Source: Chryseolinea soli (GTDB lineage: Bacteria > Bacteroidota > Bacteroidia > Cytophagales > Cyclobacteriaceae). Taken from it: DNA of 64,000 bases. The stretch spans positions 1,178,001 through 1,242,000 of the forward strand of contig NZ_CP032382.1 in assembly GCF_003589925.1 (NCBI RefSeq). The letters are read 5' to 3'. Position 1 is the stretch's first letter; every line of letters starts with the position of its first letter. The notes below the pieces were generated by a model. The model was not told the DNA's origin, made no database searches, and saw only the letters and a program-made list of their open reading frames with translations. This document shows, in pieces, positions 1 to 8,976 of this stretch. The translations under genes were made by a program, and so were the position numbers.

Positions 1-2179
1 TCGATTGGATGCTGGCGATCGTCTGCTTCATGTCTCCAGGCTTCACTTTTACGGCAACGATCGAACCGCCGTTGCCAACTACCATCGTAAGTGGTGATAT
101 CTTCTCTTTCATGGTTTCAAAATGAAAGTCCTCCACTACCCCGATGATGGTGTACACCCTCCAGTTCTCGATCCTCTGCCCCACGACAGGGGGTTTTAAT
201 CCCATGGCCTTGACCATCGCCTGGTTGACGATGATCGACGATGAGTCGGAAGCCAGGCGCGGAATGAAATCTCGTCCTTCAACGATTTTCATACCCAGGG
301 TTTTGATGTAGTCTGTCTCAACATTCCAGCGCTGTGCGCCAATGCTCCGGTCTTGCTTCGACCGGCCTTCTTTGAAGAAGCCATTCTGGTCGCGATTGGT
401 TTCGCTGACAGGCAGGTAGTTTGAACTGGTGACACTCGCTATCGCGGATTGACGGAGCAACTCTTCCTTGAAGGCCTCGCGATGATCGCCCAGGGTGTTG
501 GCGCCCTGGATCATGATCACCTGGTCTTTGTCAAACCCGATCTTGGTATGCAAGATGAAATTCATCTGGCGGTAGATCACAAAGGTGCCGATGATGAGCA
601 CGATCGACGTCGTGAATTGAAAAACAACCATAGCGCTACGCAAGGTAGAGTTCTTGCTCCCGCGAGCTACGGCGCCTTTCAATACATCAATGGGCTTGAA
701 GGCCGACAGGTAAAACGAGGGATAGAGACCGGCCAGGACTCCAATACCCAAGGCGGCAGCTATCAAGATCGGGAACATCCACCATGCCGTCCAGGGCATG
801 GTGAGGGTCTTGCCGGCAAATACGCTGAAGAAGGGCAACGCTACCCAAACCAAGACGACCGCCAGGAAGAAGGAGATCAGGCTGTACAGGACAGACTCTG
901 TGAGAAACTGACGCACGAGATTTCCCCGAACCGAGCCCACCACTTTTCGCAAACCCACTTCCTTCGCGCGGTTGGCCGACTTCGCCGTTGACAGATTGAT
1001 GAAGTTGACGCAGGCCAGCAGGAGAATGAAGCCCGCGATGCCACCAAACAAGAGGATGTACTGCTTATCGCCATGCGGAATAATATCGCCGATGCCGTCG
1101 GAGTCTAAATAGATGTCGCCGATAGCTTGGGTCCTGATCTTGTGGTGCTTCAGCACATCCTCGAGACTCGCACTTCCTCCTTCTTTCAGGAATGGGCCGT
1201 AGTGATTCTTTATGATCGACTGAAGTTTTTGTTCGAATGCTACAGGATCGGCGTCGGCACGGAGGCGAAGATAGGGATTGTAGTTCCAGCAGCACCAGCT
1301 TCCTTGTTCATCTTTCCAGAATTCCTCACCGGTCAGCGTGATCAGAAATTCGTATTGCAGGTGGGAAGTCGGAGGAAAGTTTTCCATTACACCGCCAATC
1401 ATATACGGACGCTTGGTGTCATCGTTGAAGACGATGGTCTTGCCCACAGGATCCTGGCCGGGGAAATATTTTTCGGCCATCTTTCGCGAAAACACAATGG
1501 TGTTCGGTTTGTCCAGTGCGTGGCCGCGATTGCCATAGAGCATCGGTATCTCCAAAATATCCAGAATTTCAGGATCTGCATAGGCAAATCCTTCCTCGTA
1601 AGTGTTTTCGGTCTGGTCTTCAGGACGCATCAAGTTACTGCCTGCGTTAAACCATTTGTAAGGTATCAGGCGACCGGCTTTCTCGATTTCCGGAAATTCA
1701 TTTCGCAAGATGCCAATCAGGGGCGCAGGAAATGACGTCCATTTTCCGCCGTCCGGTCCTTCATAATGATTGTAAAGTCTGTAGGTGCGTGAGCCGTTTG
1801 CATAGTATTTATCATAACTCAGCTCGTGGCGAATGTACAGCGCAATGATCATACACGTAGCCAAACCGATGGCGAAGCCGCCGATCTTAATGCCCGTATA
1901 CATTTTTTGCCGCGACATGGAGCGGAAGGCGATCTTGAAGTAGTTCCTGAACATAGCGTAATGATTTTGAGGTGATGATTTCTTTTTTCGCAACGCAAAA
2001 GGCTGAACAAACTGAAGGACGTTCCAAACGAAAAGCAGATCGGCTCTTGTTTTCCCGAGAAGACTCACGCGACGTTCGTACAACTCCGTGAGATCACCCA
2101 GCACAGCATCCGACAAGTGATCGTTGCAATAGGAGCGGAACAGCCGCGTGGCCCAGGATGGCGGTTGTGGCGTGTTCAT
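1..2179 (-). CDS. FtsX-type ABC transporter permease with N-terminal permease prefix domain (3' end outside window)
   Basis: Membrane permease of the MacB/FtsX class. About 726 residues are visible and the C-terminus lies beyond the left edge; family members are usually 780-890 residues. The first 75 residues form a soluble stretch (motif LSDAVLGDLTELYERR) like the permease prefix domain often found next to PadR regulators. A transmembrane start typical of the family follows (MFRNYFKIAFRSM at 1954), then a periplasmic MacB-like domain and the FtsX block (NLSTAKSANRAKEVGLRKVVG). I chose the ATG at 2179, not 1954, because the prefix is open in frame and the ATG overlaps the PadR stop as ATGA. 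No ATPase gene lies nearby, so substrate and partner are unknown. Confidence 0.9.
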   Translation of the reverse strand, partial: MNTPQPPSWATRLFRSYCNDHLSDAVLGDLTELYERRVSLLGKTRADLLFVWNVLQFVQPFALRKKKSSPQNHYAMFRNYFKIAFRSMSRQKMYTGIKIGGFAIGLATCMIIALYIRHELSYDKYYANGSRTYRLYNHYEGPDGGKWTSFPAPLIGILRNEFPEIEKAGRLIPYKWFNAGSNLMRPEDQTENTYEEGFAYADPEILDILEIPMLYGNRGHALDKPNTIVFSRKMAEKYFPGQDPVGKTIVFNDDTKRPYMIGGVMENFPPTSHLQYEFLITLTGEEFWKDEQGSWCCWNYNPYLRLRADADPVAFEQKLQSIIKNHYGPFLKEGGSASLEDVLKHHKIRTQAIGDIYLDSDGIGDIIPHGDKQYILLFGGIAGFILLLACVNFINLSTAKSANRAKEVGLRKVVGSVRGNLVRQFLTESVLYSLISFFLAVVLVWVALPFFSVFAGKTLTMPWTAWWMFPILIAAALGIGVLAGLYPSFYLSAFKPIDVLKGAVARGSKNSTLRSAMVVFQFTTSIVLIIGTFVIYRQMNFILHTKIGFDKDQVIMIQGANTLGDHREAFKEELLRQSAIASVTSSNYLPVSETNRDQNGFFKEGRSKQDRSIGAQRWNVETDYIKTLGMKIVEGRDFIPRLASDSSSIIVNQAMVKAMGLKPPVVGQRIENWRVYTIIGVVEDFHFETMKEKISPLTMVVGNGGSIVAVKVKPGDMKQTIASIQS

Positions 2180-2511
2180 ACCGATCCGTCCAACACGATA
2201 CGAGGAACCTGTCTCCACATGTCGTTGCGGAGTTCGCGCGATTGGCGCAGCGCGCCGACACCGGCGTGGGTCAACGTGTAGAGGCGCTTATCACGCCCGC
2301 CACGCGTTTGTGTCGCGCCGCCCATTTTCGATTTCAGAAAGCCCTTGTCTTCCAGCCGCACCAGCGCCTTGTGCACGGAACTGATCATGATCGGCCGGCC
2401 CGTCTGTTTTTCCAGCTGATCCACGACCGACAGCCCGTAGGCATCGTCGAACAGGATGCCGACGGCAAGCAATACAAGTTCCTCAAATTCGCCCAGGTAG
2501 GTTCCTTTCAT
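2176..2511 (-). CDS. PadR family transcriptional regulator
   Basis: Winged-helix DNA-binding protein of 111 residues, a normal length for short PadR proteins. It opens with MKGTYLGEFEELVLLAVG and carries the wing segment RGGRDKRLYTLTHAG at about residues 70-84. Its TGA overlaps the ATG of the downstream permease by the sequence ATGA, so the two are almost certainly translated together. PadR proteins paired with prefix-domain permeases usually repress their own operon; that role is inferred here. The ligand is unknown. Confidence 0.92.
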   Translation of the reverse strand: MKGTYLGEFEELVLLAVGILFDDAYGLSVVDQLEKQTGRPIMISSVHKALVRLEDKGFLKSKMGGATQTRGGRDKRLYTLTHAGVGALRQSRELRNDMWRQVPRIVLDGSV

Positions 2512-2594
2512 CGATTTCTTTCGCCTTTGCCTATAGGGTACTCGAAAAAGCCAAAAGGTTGCATGAAAAGAATGAATATTTTTTTTGGGAGGGC

Positions 2595-3044
2595 CTACTC
2601 CAGCATGCGGCGGAGGTAATTTACCTGCCCGAGGTGGTAATTTAAGTGAGTCAACAACTGCACGAAAAGGTAGCTCTTGGAACGTTTTGCGCCATCGAAA
2701 ACCAGGGGGTACTCGGCCTCCAACTGTTCTGGAGTGAGGCCGTTCATGGTTTTGTTGATCAGCGGAATAAGTTCTTCCAACTGCGCCACGAGGTCTTCGC
2801 GGGGCACGCCTTTTCGGATGAATTCCTGGTCGCGGTCGCGAACGTAGCCGGTTTGGGCGAGAATGGTTCCGAAAAGATAATTCGATCCCCCAATGATATG
2901 CAGGGCAAGATTGCCGCTGGAGTTCTTAATGGATCCGTGGGTTTTCCACAAGTTATCATCGCTTTTAAATAACTTGATTTCTTCGATCAGCTTGCGAAGG
3001 TCTCTTTCGTAAAAGCTTGCCAATACGTTGCTTAACATAACCAT
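2595..3044 (-). CDS. DinB family protein
   Basis: Four-helix DinB/YfiT-like protein of 149 residues. Histidines that could form the usual metal triad are visible at H49 (NLALHIIGG), H133 and H137 (THLNYHLGQVNYLR). Members are often metal-dependent thiol transferases or proteins of unknown role; the substrate cannot be read from sequence. A second in-frame ATG at 3038 gives MLSNVLASFYERD and is an equally good start. It is transcribed in the same direction as the genes on both sides, but the hairpin at 3223-3246 separates it from the lactonase upstream. Confidence 0.85.
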   Translation of the reverse strand: MVMLSNVLASFYERDLRKLIEEIKLFKSDDNLWKTHGSIKNSSGNLALHIIGGSNYLFGTILAQTGYVRDRDQEFIRKGVPREDLVAQLEELIPLINKTMNGLTPEQLEAEYPLVFDGAKRSKSYLFVQLLTHLNYHLGQVNYLRRMLE

Positions 3045-3222
3045 ATTGTTTGATGTCTATATAAATTACAAACCAGGTATCACGATAACGCGAAAAGGAT
3101 AACCCAACGTTAAGTTCGCACTTTCTTAGATAACTATCGTGATCCGGAAGGTCTGCAAGAGATGTGTCCTGATCTGCTATAGGAGCGGTCAGGGTTAAAG
3201 CCCGGGTGGGTGGGGTGCGTTA

Positions 3223-3246
3223 AACCCTGGCCTAAAGGCCAGGGTT
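3223..3246. terminator. Perfect 10-bp hairpin, terminator or REP-like element
   Basis: The arms AACCCTGGCC and GGCCAGGGTT flank a TAAA loop. It lies just past the stop of the minus-strand lactonase gene. There is no clear T tract on either strand, so it may be a dispersed palindromic repeat instead of a simple terminator. Confidence 0.5.
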
Positions 3247-3260
3247 ATTCAGGTCAGGTC

Positions 3261-4391
3261 TTAGTTGACGGCAACAAATTTTAAACACACCGGCGCGCCG
3301 ATTGAGATCTTGATATTCGTGGCGCTGAGCAATCCTGTTTTCTGATCGCGTTTAAAAACGATGATGTTGTCACTGTTTTGATTTCCCACCAACAAAAAAT
3401 TACCCGTAGGATCAATCGCAAAATTGCGCGGGGTTTTACCTAATGTAGACTGGCGGCCCACTACGGCAAGTCCACCCGATTTGTCGATCGAGCAGGCTAC
3501 GATCTCATTCTGATCGCCACGCAGGGATCCATACAGGAATTTTCCGTCGGGCGAGATGTGGATGTCCGCGGCATCTATTTTTCCCTGCGCTCCCGAGGCG
3601 GGCAATGAAACTGATGCTTTGCTCTTCAGTTGACCATTGGTATAATCAAAGGCCGTGACCGCGCCGGTCATTTCTTGAATGAGGTAAGCCCATTTTCCGT
3701 TGGGGTGAAAAACAAAGTGACGCGGTCCGCTTCCGGCGGTGACGCTCGCGAAAGGTTGCGCGGCGGGTGTCAGCGGCTCTGCTTTATTGGCTGTTACTTG
3801 ATAGATGTTTACTTTGTCTGTGCCGAGGTCGGGGACAAAGAGGTAGCGATCGTCGTTGGACAGCACGGTGGCATGGACGTGGGGTTTCTCCTGGTTGCTT
3901 TTCACGCTGCTTCCGGCATGCTTTATAAACTGCGGTTTGTCGCTCAATGAACCATCGGGATTGATCGGCACCGCCGCAAGACTTCCGCCACCATAGTTTC
4001 CTACAAATGCTGTTTTATTTTTGCTATCCACAGAAACATAGCAAGGGCCGTTGCCACCGGTGCTGGCGCTGTTGATGAATGTGATCTTTCCACTAGCGGG
4101 ATCGAACGAAAATGCGTTCACGCTTTCCTTGCCATCGCCCACCTCGCTGACGGCATAGATGTGCTTGCGGTCGGTCGATACCGTCAGGTACGACGGATTT
4201 TTTATCGGGGCCGACTCTGCCTTATAGGTCAGTTCGCCGGTCCCGCTATTGAAGCTGTAGACGTACATGCCGTTGCTTTTGCCGGGATTAGTGTAAGTGC
4301 CAACAACTAGATTGAACGTTTTTGGAGAGGTTTGTGCATTTCCCGTGAGGAAGAAGCACATCATTAACAGTAGGCTGAGCGTTGTTTTCAT
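3261..4391 (-). CDS. Exported lactonase family seven-bladed beta-propeller protein
   Basis: Protein of 376 residues in the 6-phosphogluconolactonase (YbhE-type, PF10282) family. A signal peptide (MKTTLSLLLMMCFFLTGNAQ) sends it out of the cytoplasm. The mature part shows the repeated blade pattern, with segments such as FNLVVGTYTNPGKSNGMYVY, GGNGPCYVSVDSKN, GPRHFVFHPNGKWAYLIQE and GKTPRNFAIDPTGNFLLVGN. Being exported, it should act on unphosphorylated sugar lactones or another cyclic substrate instead of 6-phosphogluconolactone. It lies downstream of two exported amidohydrolases and a SelA-like enzyme on the same strand and may be part of the same pathway. Confidence 0.9.
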   Translation of the reverse strand: MKTTLSLLLMMCFFLTGNAQTSPKTFNLVVGTYTNPGKSNGMYVYSFNSGTGELTYKAESAPIKNPSYLTVSTDRKHIYAVSEVGDGKESVNAFSFDPASGKITFINSASTGGNGPCYVSVDSKNKTAFVGNYGGGSLAAVPINPDGSLSDKPQFIKHAGSSVKSNQEKPHVHATVLSNDDRYLFVPDLGTDKVNIYQVTANKAEPLTPAAQPFASVTAGSGPRHFVFHPNGKWAYLIQEMTGAVTAFDYTNGQLKSKASVSLPASGAQGKIDAADIHISPDGKFLYGSLRGDQNEIVACSIDKSGGLAVVGRQSTLGKTPRNFAIDPTGNFLLVGNQNSDNIIVFKRDQKTGLLSATNIKISIGAPVCLKFVAVN

Positions 4392-4438
4392 ATTTTAAGT
4401 ATTCAATAGGTTTCTAATTTTCACATGCTTGATCCGGC

Positions 4439-4456
4439 TAACCGGTGCGCCGGTTA
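4439..4456 (-). terminator. Small palindrome overlapping the stop of the first amidohydrolase gene
   Basis: The sequence reads TAACCGG-TGCG-CCGGTTA, a 7-bp perfect inverted repeat that includes the TAA stop of the gene ending at 4454. No U tract follows, so a role in termination or mRNA 3'-end protection is only a suggestion. Confidence 0.3.
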
Positions 4457-5710
4457 CTTTACAAATTTTTGCGCAGAGATGCCATTGAGGTCCCACACGA
4501 TCTTTCCGGCGCGCACAGTCAGTTCCGCCTCAAACTTTTGATGACCTTCGATTTTATTTCCCCCGGCGTCTGTAAATCCAAAATTGCCTTCGCGCAAACT
4601 TAGCACCGCTATATCGGCGACCGCTCCCACACTCAGGTTGCCCAGGTCTTCGCGCTTAATGGCCTTGGCCGGTGCCCAGGTGGCACGGCGCAAGACGTCT
4701 TCTTTTGTCATTCCCATGGCCATGTATTTGGACATGACATTCAGCAGATCTTTCATTCCCGCATTCATGCTGAAGCGATGAAAGTCTGTGCCAAATGAAT
4801 TCGGCGCGAGGCCCTGTTGCAAAGCCGGCAAAGCTTCGCTAAACCAAAACCCGGCGCCACCATGCCCCAGGTCAAATAAAATGCCGCGTTGTTGCGCTTC
4901 CTTTACAAAGGGTCTGACCCTCCCCTGTTCATCGACCACCGACATTCGTTCGGACACTTTCTCATAGGAATGTGTGATGATGTCGCCCGGTCGCATGTGG
5001 TTGAGCTGATCTTCCAGGGAATATTGGGGCAAATGGCATTCCACCAAGAGTGGGACGTTTGCGTTTTCACTGGCGGTGAGGGCGCGATCAAATGGCGACC
5101 ACTCTTTTCCTTCGTAGTGACCGATCTTCACGCCGACAATGATGTCTGGAAATTTCTGGATCGTCTCCAGGGTCTTATCGGGATCCATGTCGTTGAGATC
5201 TTCCTGCGTGGGCTTCCCACTCATCCCAGTCCCGGCAATATTCAGAAAGGCCAGGATCCGGGTTTTAGATCTGTCGATGACGTGATCCTTGAACACCGGA
5301 AAATTGCGCCAACCCGAGGTGCCGGCATCCACTACCGTGGTCACGCCGGATTTGGGTGCGAAGTCATCGGGCGAGATGCTCAGGCTGCCGTCGGCAAACG
5401 TTTCCGGGTTACCGCCGACAAAAGCATGTGTGTGGATGTCGATCAACCCAGGGCAAACATAAAATCCAGTCGCGTCGATTACTTTCTTGGCGTTTGCCGG
5501 TGGGATGTTCGTTGCCACACTAAAAATTTTTCCGTTGGCAATGGCGATGTCCATCACGGCATCGATATTATTTTTTGGGTCGAAGACATGACCGTTTTTT
5601 AACAAAAGGTCGATGGCCTGACCTCGAGCCACGGGTGTCCAGAGAAGGAAAAACAGGATCTTGGCGAATGTGATCGCGGTCTTCAATTTTATTTTTGATC
5701 TATTTAGCAT
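4454..5710 (-). CDS. Exported amidohydrolase/deacetylase family metallohydrolase (paralogue 1)
   Basis: Metal-dependent TIM-barrel hydrolase of 418 residues, in the EF_0837/AHA_3915-type group often found beside SelA-like PLP enzymes. Metal-site motifs are DIHTHAF (H93, H95), a likely carboxylated lysine in VGVKIGHYEG, VECHLP, DLGHGGAGF and TDFHRF. An N-terminal hydrophobic stretch ending near residue 31 (FLLWTPVARGQ) indicates export, which is unusual for this cytosolic family. It overlaps the upstream paralogue by 11 bases, so both are probably translated from one mRNA. The substrate is unknown; an N-acyl or cyclic amide group is likely from the family. Confidence 0.9.
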   Translation of the reverse strand: MLNRSKIKLKTAITFAKILFFLLWTPVARGQAIDLLLKNGHVFDPKNNIDAVMDIAIANGKIFSVATNIPPANAKKVIDATGFYVCPGLIDIHTHAFVGGNPETFADGSLSISPDDFAPKSGVTTVVDAGTSGWRNFPVFKDHVIDRSKTRILAFLNIAGTGMSGKPTQEDLNDMDPDKTLETIQKFPDIIVGVKIGHYEGKEWSPFDRALTASENANVPLLVECHLPQYSLEDQLNHMRPGDIITHSYEKVSERMSVVDEQGRVRPFVKEAQQRGILFDLGHGGAGFWFSEALPALQQGLAPNSFGTDFHRFSMNAGMKDLLNVMSKYMAMGMTKEDVLRRATWAPAKAIKREDLGNLSVGAVADIAVLSLREGNFGFTDAGGNKIEGHQKFEAELTVRAGKIVWDLNGISAQKFVK

Positions 5711-6956
5711 CCCACACCGGGGCGCTGAGCCCGTTGAGGTCCCACATGATTTTTCCGGCGCGGATGGTCAGCTCGGCTTCCAGCTTTTGTGTCCCTTTCA
5801 ATTTTGTGCCGCGCACATCCATAAAACCGAAATCTCCTTTTCGCAAAGCAAAGATGGCGATGTCCGCATCGCTCCCGACAGAGAGGTGACCCAGGTCTTT
5901 CCGGTTGATCACATTGGCGGGCGACCACGTGGCCCTGAAGATGGCATCTTGAACGGACATGCCCATGTTGATAAATTTTGAGAGGACATTTGCCAGATCT
6001 TTCATTCCGCCGTTCATGCTTTGCGTGTGCAGGTCGGTACTGATGATGTCGGGTTTAAATCCTTGTTGCATCGCCGGCACAGCCTGTCGCCAGGAAAACG
6101 CACCGCCGCCGTGACCAACATCAAACAGGATCCCTCTTTTTTGTGCTTCGAAGACGAAAGGTTTGACTTTCCCTTGTTCGTCCACTACCGTTTCGCGCTT
6201 GTCGGGCCCGTATGAATACGTGTGCGTGAAAATGTCACCGGGCCGTAAGTGTTTCATAAAAAGTGCTTCGATCGAATTGGGTGGGTCGTGCTCGCCAAAA
6301 TCTACCATCACCGGCACATTGGCGAGTTTGCCTGCCTCCACTGCTTTATCCACTTGCGTGAAATCGCCCCAATAGTGCGCCGACTTTATTCCGACGATCG
6401 TCTGTGGAAACAGTTGGCGGATCATGTTTGCCGTCATGACGGGATTCATGTCGTTGACATCCTGCTCTTCCAGGCGGCCCACCATGCCGGTGCCCACGAT
6501 ATTCAAAAAGGCCAGCACACGGGTTTGTGCTTTGTCGATCGTTTGCGTCTTGAACTGTCGAAAATTTCTCCAGCCCGACGAGCCCGCGTCCACAACGGTG
6601 GTGACACCCGCACGGAAGGTGAAACCGTCGGGAGCAACACTGGTGGGGCCGTTGGCAATGTAGGCGTCGTCATTTCCCATGTAGACGTGCACGTGCATGT
6701 CGATCAAACCGGGTGTCACGAACAAGCCGGTAGCATCAATTACTTTTTTGGCCCGCTTTGCCGGAATATCCGCCGCCACCTCCACGATCTTACCATTAGC
6801 GATGGCGACATCCATGCGCGCGTCGATCTTGTTTTTGGGATCGATGACGTGGCCGCCTTTCACAAGCAGATCAAGATCCTGGGCGTGCAGCGCCAGGCTT
6901 AGCAGCACCAGCAGACCGGTGGAAATACCATAGAGGATGCTCTTTCGATAAAGCAT
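5700..6956 (-). CDS. Exported amidohydrolase/deacetylase family metallohydrolase (paralogue 2)
   Basis: Also 418 residues and clearly a tandem duplicate of the next gene, with matching motifs: DMHVHVYMG (H88, H90), VGIKSAHYWG, DVGHGGGAF and STDLHTQS. A signal peptide is visible (LLVLLSLALHAQ, cleavage near residue 26). The two copies have clearly diverged, which suggests different substrates, not dosage. Its start lies 40 bases from the stop of the SelA-like gene upstream, consistent with one operon. Function follows family knowledge; the order of steps in the pathway is inference. Confidence 0.9.
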   Translation of the reverse strand: MLYRKSILYGISTGLLVLLSLALHAQDLDLLVKGGHVIDPKNKIDARMDVAIANGKIVEVAADIPAKRAKKVIDATGLFVTPGLIDMHVHVYMGNDDAYIANGPTSVAPDGFTFRAGVTTVVDAGSSGWRNFRQFKTQTIDKAQTRVLAFLNIVGTGMVGRLEEQDVNDMNPVMTANMIRQLFPQTIVGIKSAHYWGDFTQVDKAVEAGKLANVPVMVDFGEHDPPNSIEALFMKHLRPGDIFTHTYSYGPDKRETVVDEQGKVKPFVFEAQKRGILFDVGHGGGAFSWRQAVPAMQQGFKPDIISTDLHTQSMNGGMKDLANVLSKFINMGMSVQDAIFRATWSPANVINRKDLGHLSVGSDADIAIFALRKGDFGFMDVRGTKLKGTQKLEAELTIRAGKIMWDLNGLSAPVWDAK

Positions 6957-6995
6957 TTATACTTTTTGATTATGTCGAGACAATACCGCGCTTGC

Positions 6996-8618
6996 CTACG
7001 TGGCCAACGGCGGGCCGCCGGGGATCACTACGCGTCTGCGTTCTGCTTTGTAGGTGGAGCGCTTGGCAGTGAATTTTGCGGTTTGATATTCGCCGAGATA
7101 GATAGAACCTGAGAAGGCGTCGCCCGAAATGGTTCCGGAGAACATGTAGGTGATGCCATCGCCGGGCACCCGGAAGCTGCTGCGAAGTTTCACCTGGTCG
7201 CCTTCCACCATACCCATCACTTCCTGAACGGAGAAGTCGGACGTATGCGAGCCCTGGATCCAGTTGCCGTCTTGCTCGATGTAGAGTTTGTGCGCGCTTT
7301 TGCTGCTAAAGAATTCCACCGTCACATCCCAATGGCCACCGATCTTTGCTCCCGGCGCCGCCAGGGTGGTCACCCGGGGTGGCCGCTTTTGCGAGAGCAG
7401 GTTCACAATGCGTTCGGCTACCACTTTATCATTGCCCGGTTGCATTTGACCGGTGGTGATGTTGATGGAAGTCTTGTCTTTTTCACTTCTGCCTCCAATG
7501 GCAATTCTCGGTTTGTTCCTGGCAAAGATCTCGGCCACTTCTTCGCCCGTGATGTTGAGCTTGTCGGGATCCCATGAAATGTTCAGGACGGGTGAACGGT
7601 TGGAAAGGCCTGTTGGCTCTTCCACGGATGTCTTGATGCCATCGATTTTTGAAACTTGTTTGGCGATATAGTCGGTATACGAGAGCCAGGTTTTCCATTC
7701 GGCCTGGTGATCGCGTTTCACCCACGCTTCCACCGCGGCGAGCATGCCCAACATTTCTTCCTTGCCCACTTTGTTGTCGCGGCCGGGGCCGTGGTGGGGT
7801 GAGCTTGCCTGCCATGCCGACATCAGCAAGTCCTTGCTGCCAAGCACCAGGCCGGCGCATTGGGGACCACAAATGGCTTTGCCTCCGCTGTAGACCACAA
7901 CGGTTGCTCCTTGTTTCAAATGCACATTGGGAATGGTCAATATTTCTGCCGCCGCATCCACCAGCACCGGAATGTTCTTGGGCTTGGCTTTCGAAGCGAT
8001 CACTTCCAGCGACAGGGGCTGGCCGGGCTCGGACTCGTCGCCGCTCATGATATAGATGAGTGCTGTTCGTGGGTTGATGGCGTGCTCCAGCTCTTCGGCC
8101 GTATTAACGGTCACGATTTTGACGCCGATGTTTCGAAGGGCGTGATCATATACGTTCCTGGCATAGGCCGGGATGATCACTTCATCTTTCTCGAAGCCCG
8201 TCAGATCGGGGATGCGGATCAGCTTCTCCGGGTTGCCACCGGTAACGCAGGCGGCTGTGACGTGTTTCATTCCCGCGGCACATCCCGATGAAACCATTCC
8301 CCACTCTGCGCCGGTAACTTCTGCCAGCCGGCGCCCTACACCATAGGCCAGTTCGTCATATTGAACGAAGTGTCCCGATGCCGCCTTCATGGCGGCGACA
8401 ACTTCGGGCCGCTCCACCGAACCACCGATGATGGTGAAGGTGCCTCTGCAATTGATGATCGGCTCAACGCCGATCGACTCATAGATCGAGGGGCCGAGTT
8501 CGAGCGGGCCTGATGCGGGTTGCACATTGTCTGCCGGGTTTGCCGATGCTGCGAGCGGTAAAAAACCTCCGGCAAAAGGTAGGGCAGTTAATTTTTTTAC
8601 TAAGTCTCTTCGTTTCAT
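6996..8618 (-). CDS. Exported SelA-like PLP-dependent enzyme with extra C-terminal beta domain
   Basis: Fold-type I PLP enzyme of 540 residues related to selenocysteine synthase SelA and D-glucosaminate-6-phosphate ammonia lyase. The PLP lysine is K247 in VVVYSGGKAICG and the cofactor aspartate is D221 in PVLVDAAAEI. The start at 8618 gives MKRRDLVKKLTALPFAGG, a Tat-like or Sec signal, and is preferred over an upstream GTG at 8765. After the catalytic part (to about residue 425) comes a domain of about 110 residues, beginning GHWDVTVEFF, with beta-rich character, absent from cytosolic relatives. The pairing with amidohydrolases is conserved in other bacteria, but there the enzymes are cytosolic. 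Likely reaction: beta-elimination of an amino acid or amino-sugar acid. Confidence 0.88.
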   Translation of the reverse strand: MKRRDLVKKLTALPFAGGFLPLAASANPADNVQPASGPLELGPSIYESIGVEPIINCRGTFTIIGGSVERPEVVAAMKAASGHFVQYDELAYGVGRRLAEVTGAEWGMVSSGCAAGMKHVTAACVTGGNPEKLIRIPDLTGFEKDEVIIPAYARNVYDHALRNIGVKIVTVNTAEELEHAINPRTALIYIMSGDESEPGQPLSLEVIASKAKPKNIPVLVDAAAEILTIPNVHLKQGATVVVYSGGKAICGPQCAGLVLGSKDLLMSAWQASSPHHGPGRDNKVGKEEMLGMLAAVEAWVKRDHQAEWKTWLSYTDYIAKQVSKIDGIKTSVEEPTGLSNRSPVLNISWDPDKLNITGEEVAEIFARNKPRIAIGGRSEKDKTSINITTGQMQPGNDKVVAERIVNLLSQKRPPRVTTLAAPGAKIGGHWDVTVEFFSSKSAHKLYIEQDGNWIQGSHTSDFSVQEVMGMVEGDQVKLRSSFRVPGDGITYMFSGTISGDAFSGSIYLGEYQTAKFTAKRSTYKAERRRVVIPGGPPLAT

Positions 8619-8976
8619 GCGCGTTGAAATGGTTAGGGCTTTATTGATATACGGGTAAAGTAATGGTAATTCTTTTGCTGAGCAAGGTTCATTATAGGAT
8701 GCGCGCCATAAACTTGATGACGTCAATGAAAAGCAAAAGTGATTTGAAGTGTGTGCGTGAAACACACGGGTGTGTGCATCATGTGTGTTTTTTTATTGGG
8801 CAATGAAGGATTGGCCGATTGGCTTTTGGACAATTCAGGGGATGACTATGATTATAATTATAGATGTGCCTCTTGAGACCTGATCAATCGTTTTAGATCA
8901 TCGCGTTGCGCCAGGAATTTTTTACGGACCGATCGGATATTCTGGCAACCCATATCAATCAATCAATCGTTACTAT

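Noticed and set aside
449..991. Plus-strand ORF of 180 codons
   Set aside because: Exact antisense of the permease gene; its sequence lacks any family pattern.
4889..5602. Plus-strand ORF of 237 codons
   Set aside because: Antisense of the first amidohydrolase, which has all metal motifs and a signal peptide.
6249..6902. Plus-strand ORF of 217 codons
   Set aside because: Antisense of the second amidohydrolase; no coding signature.
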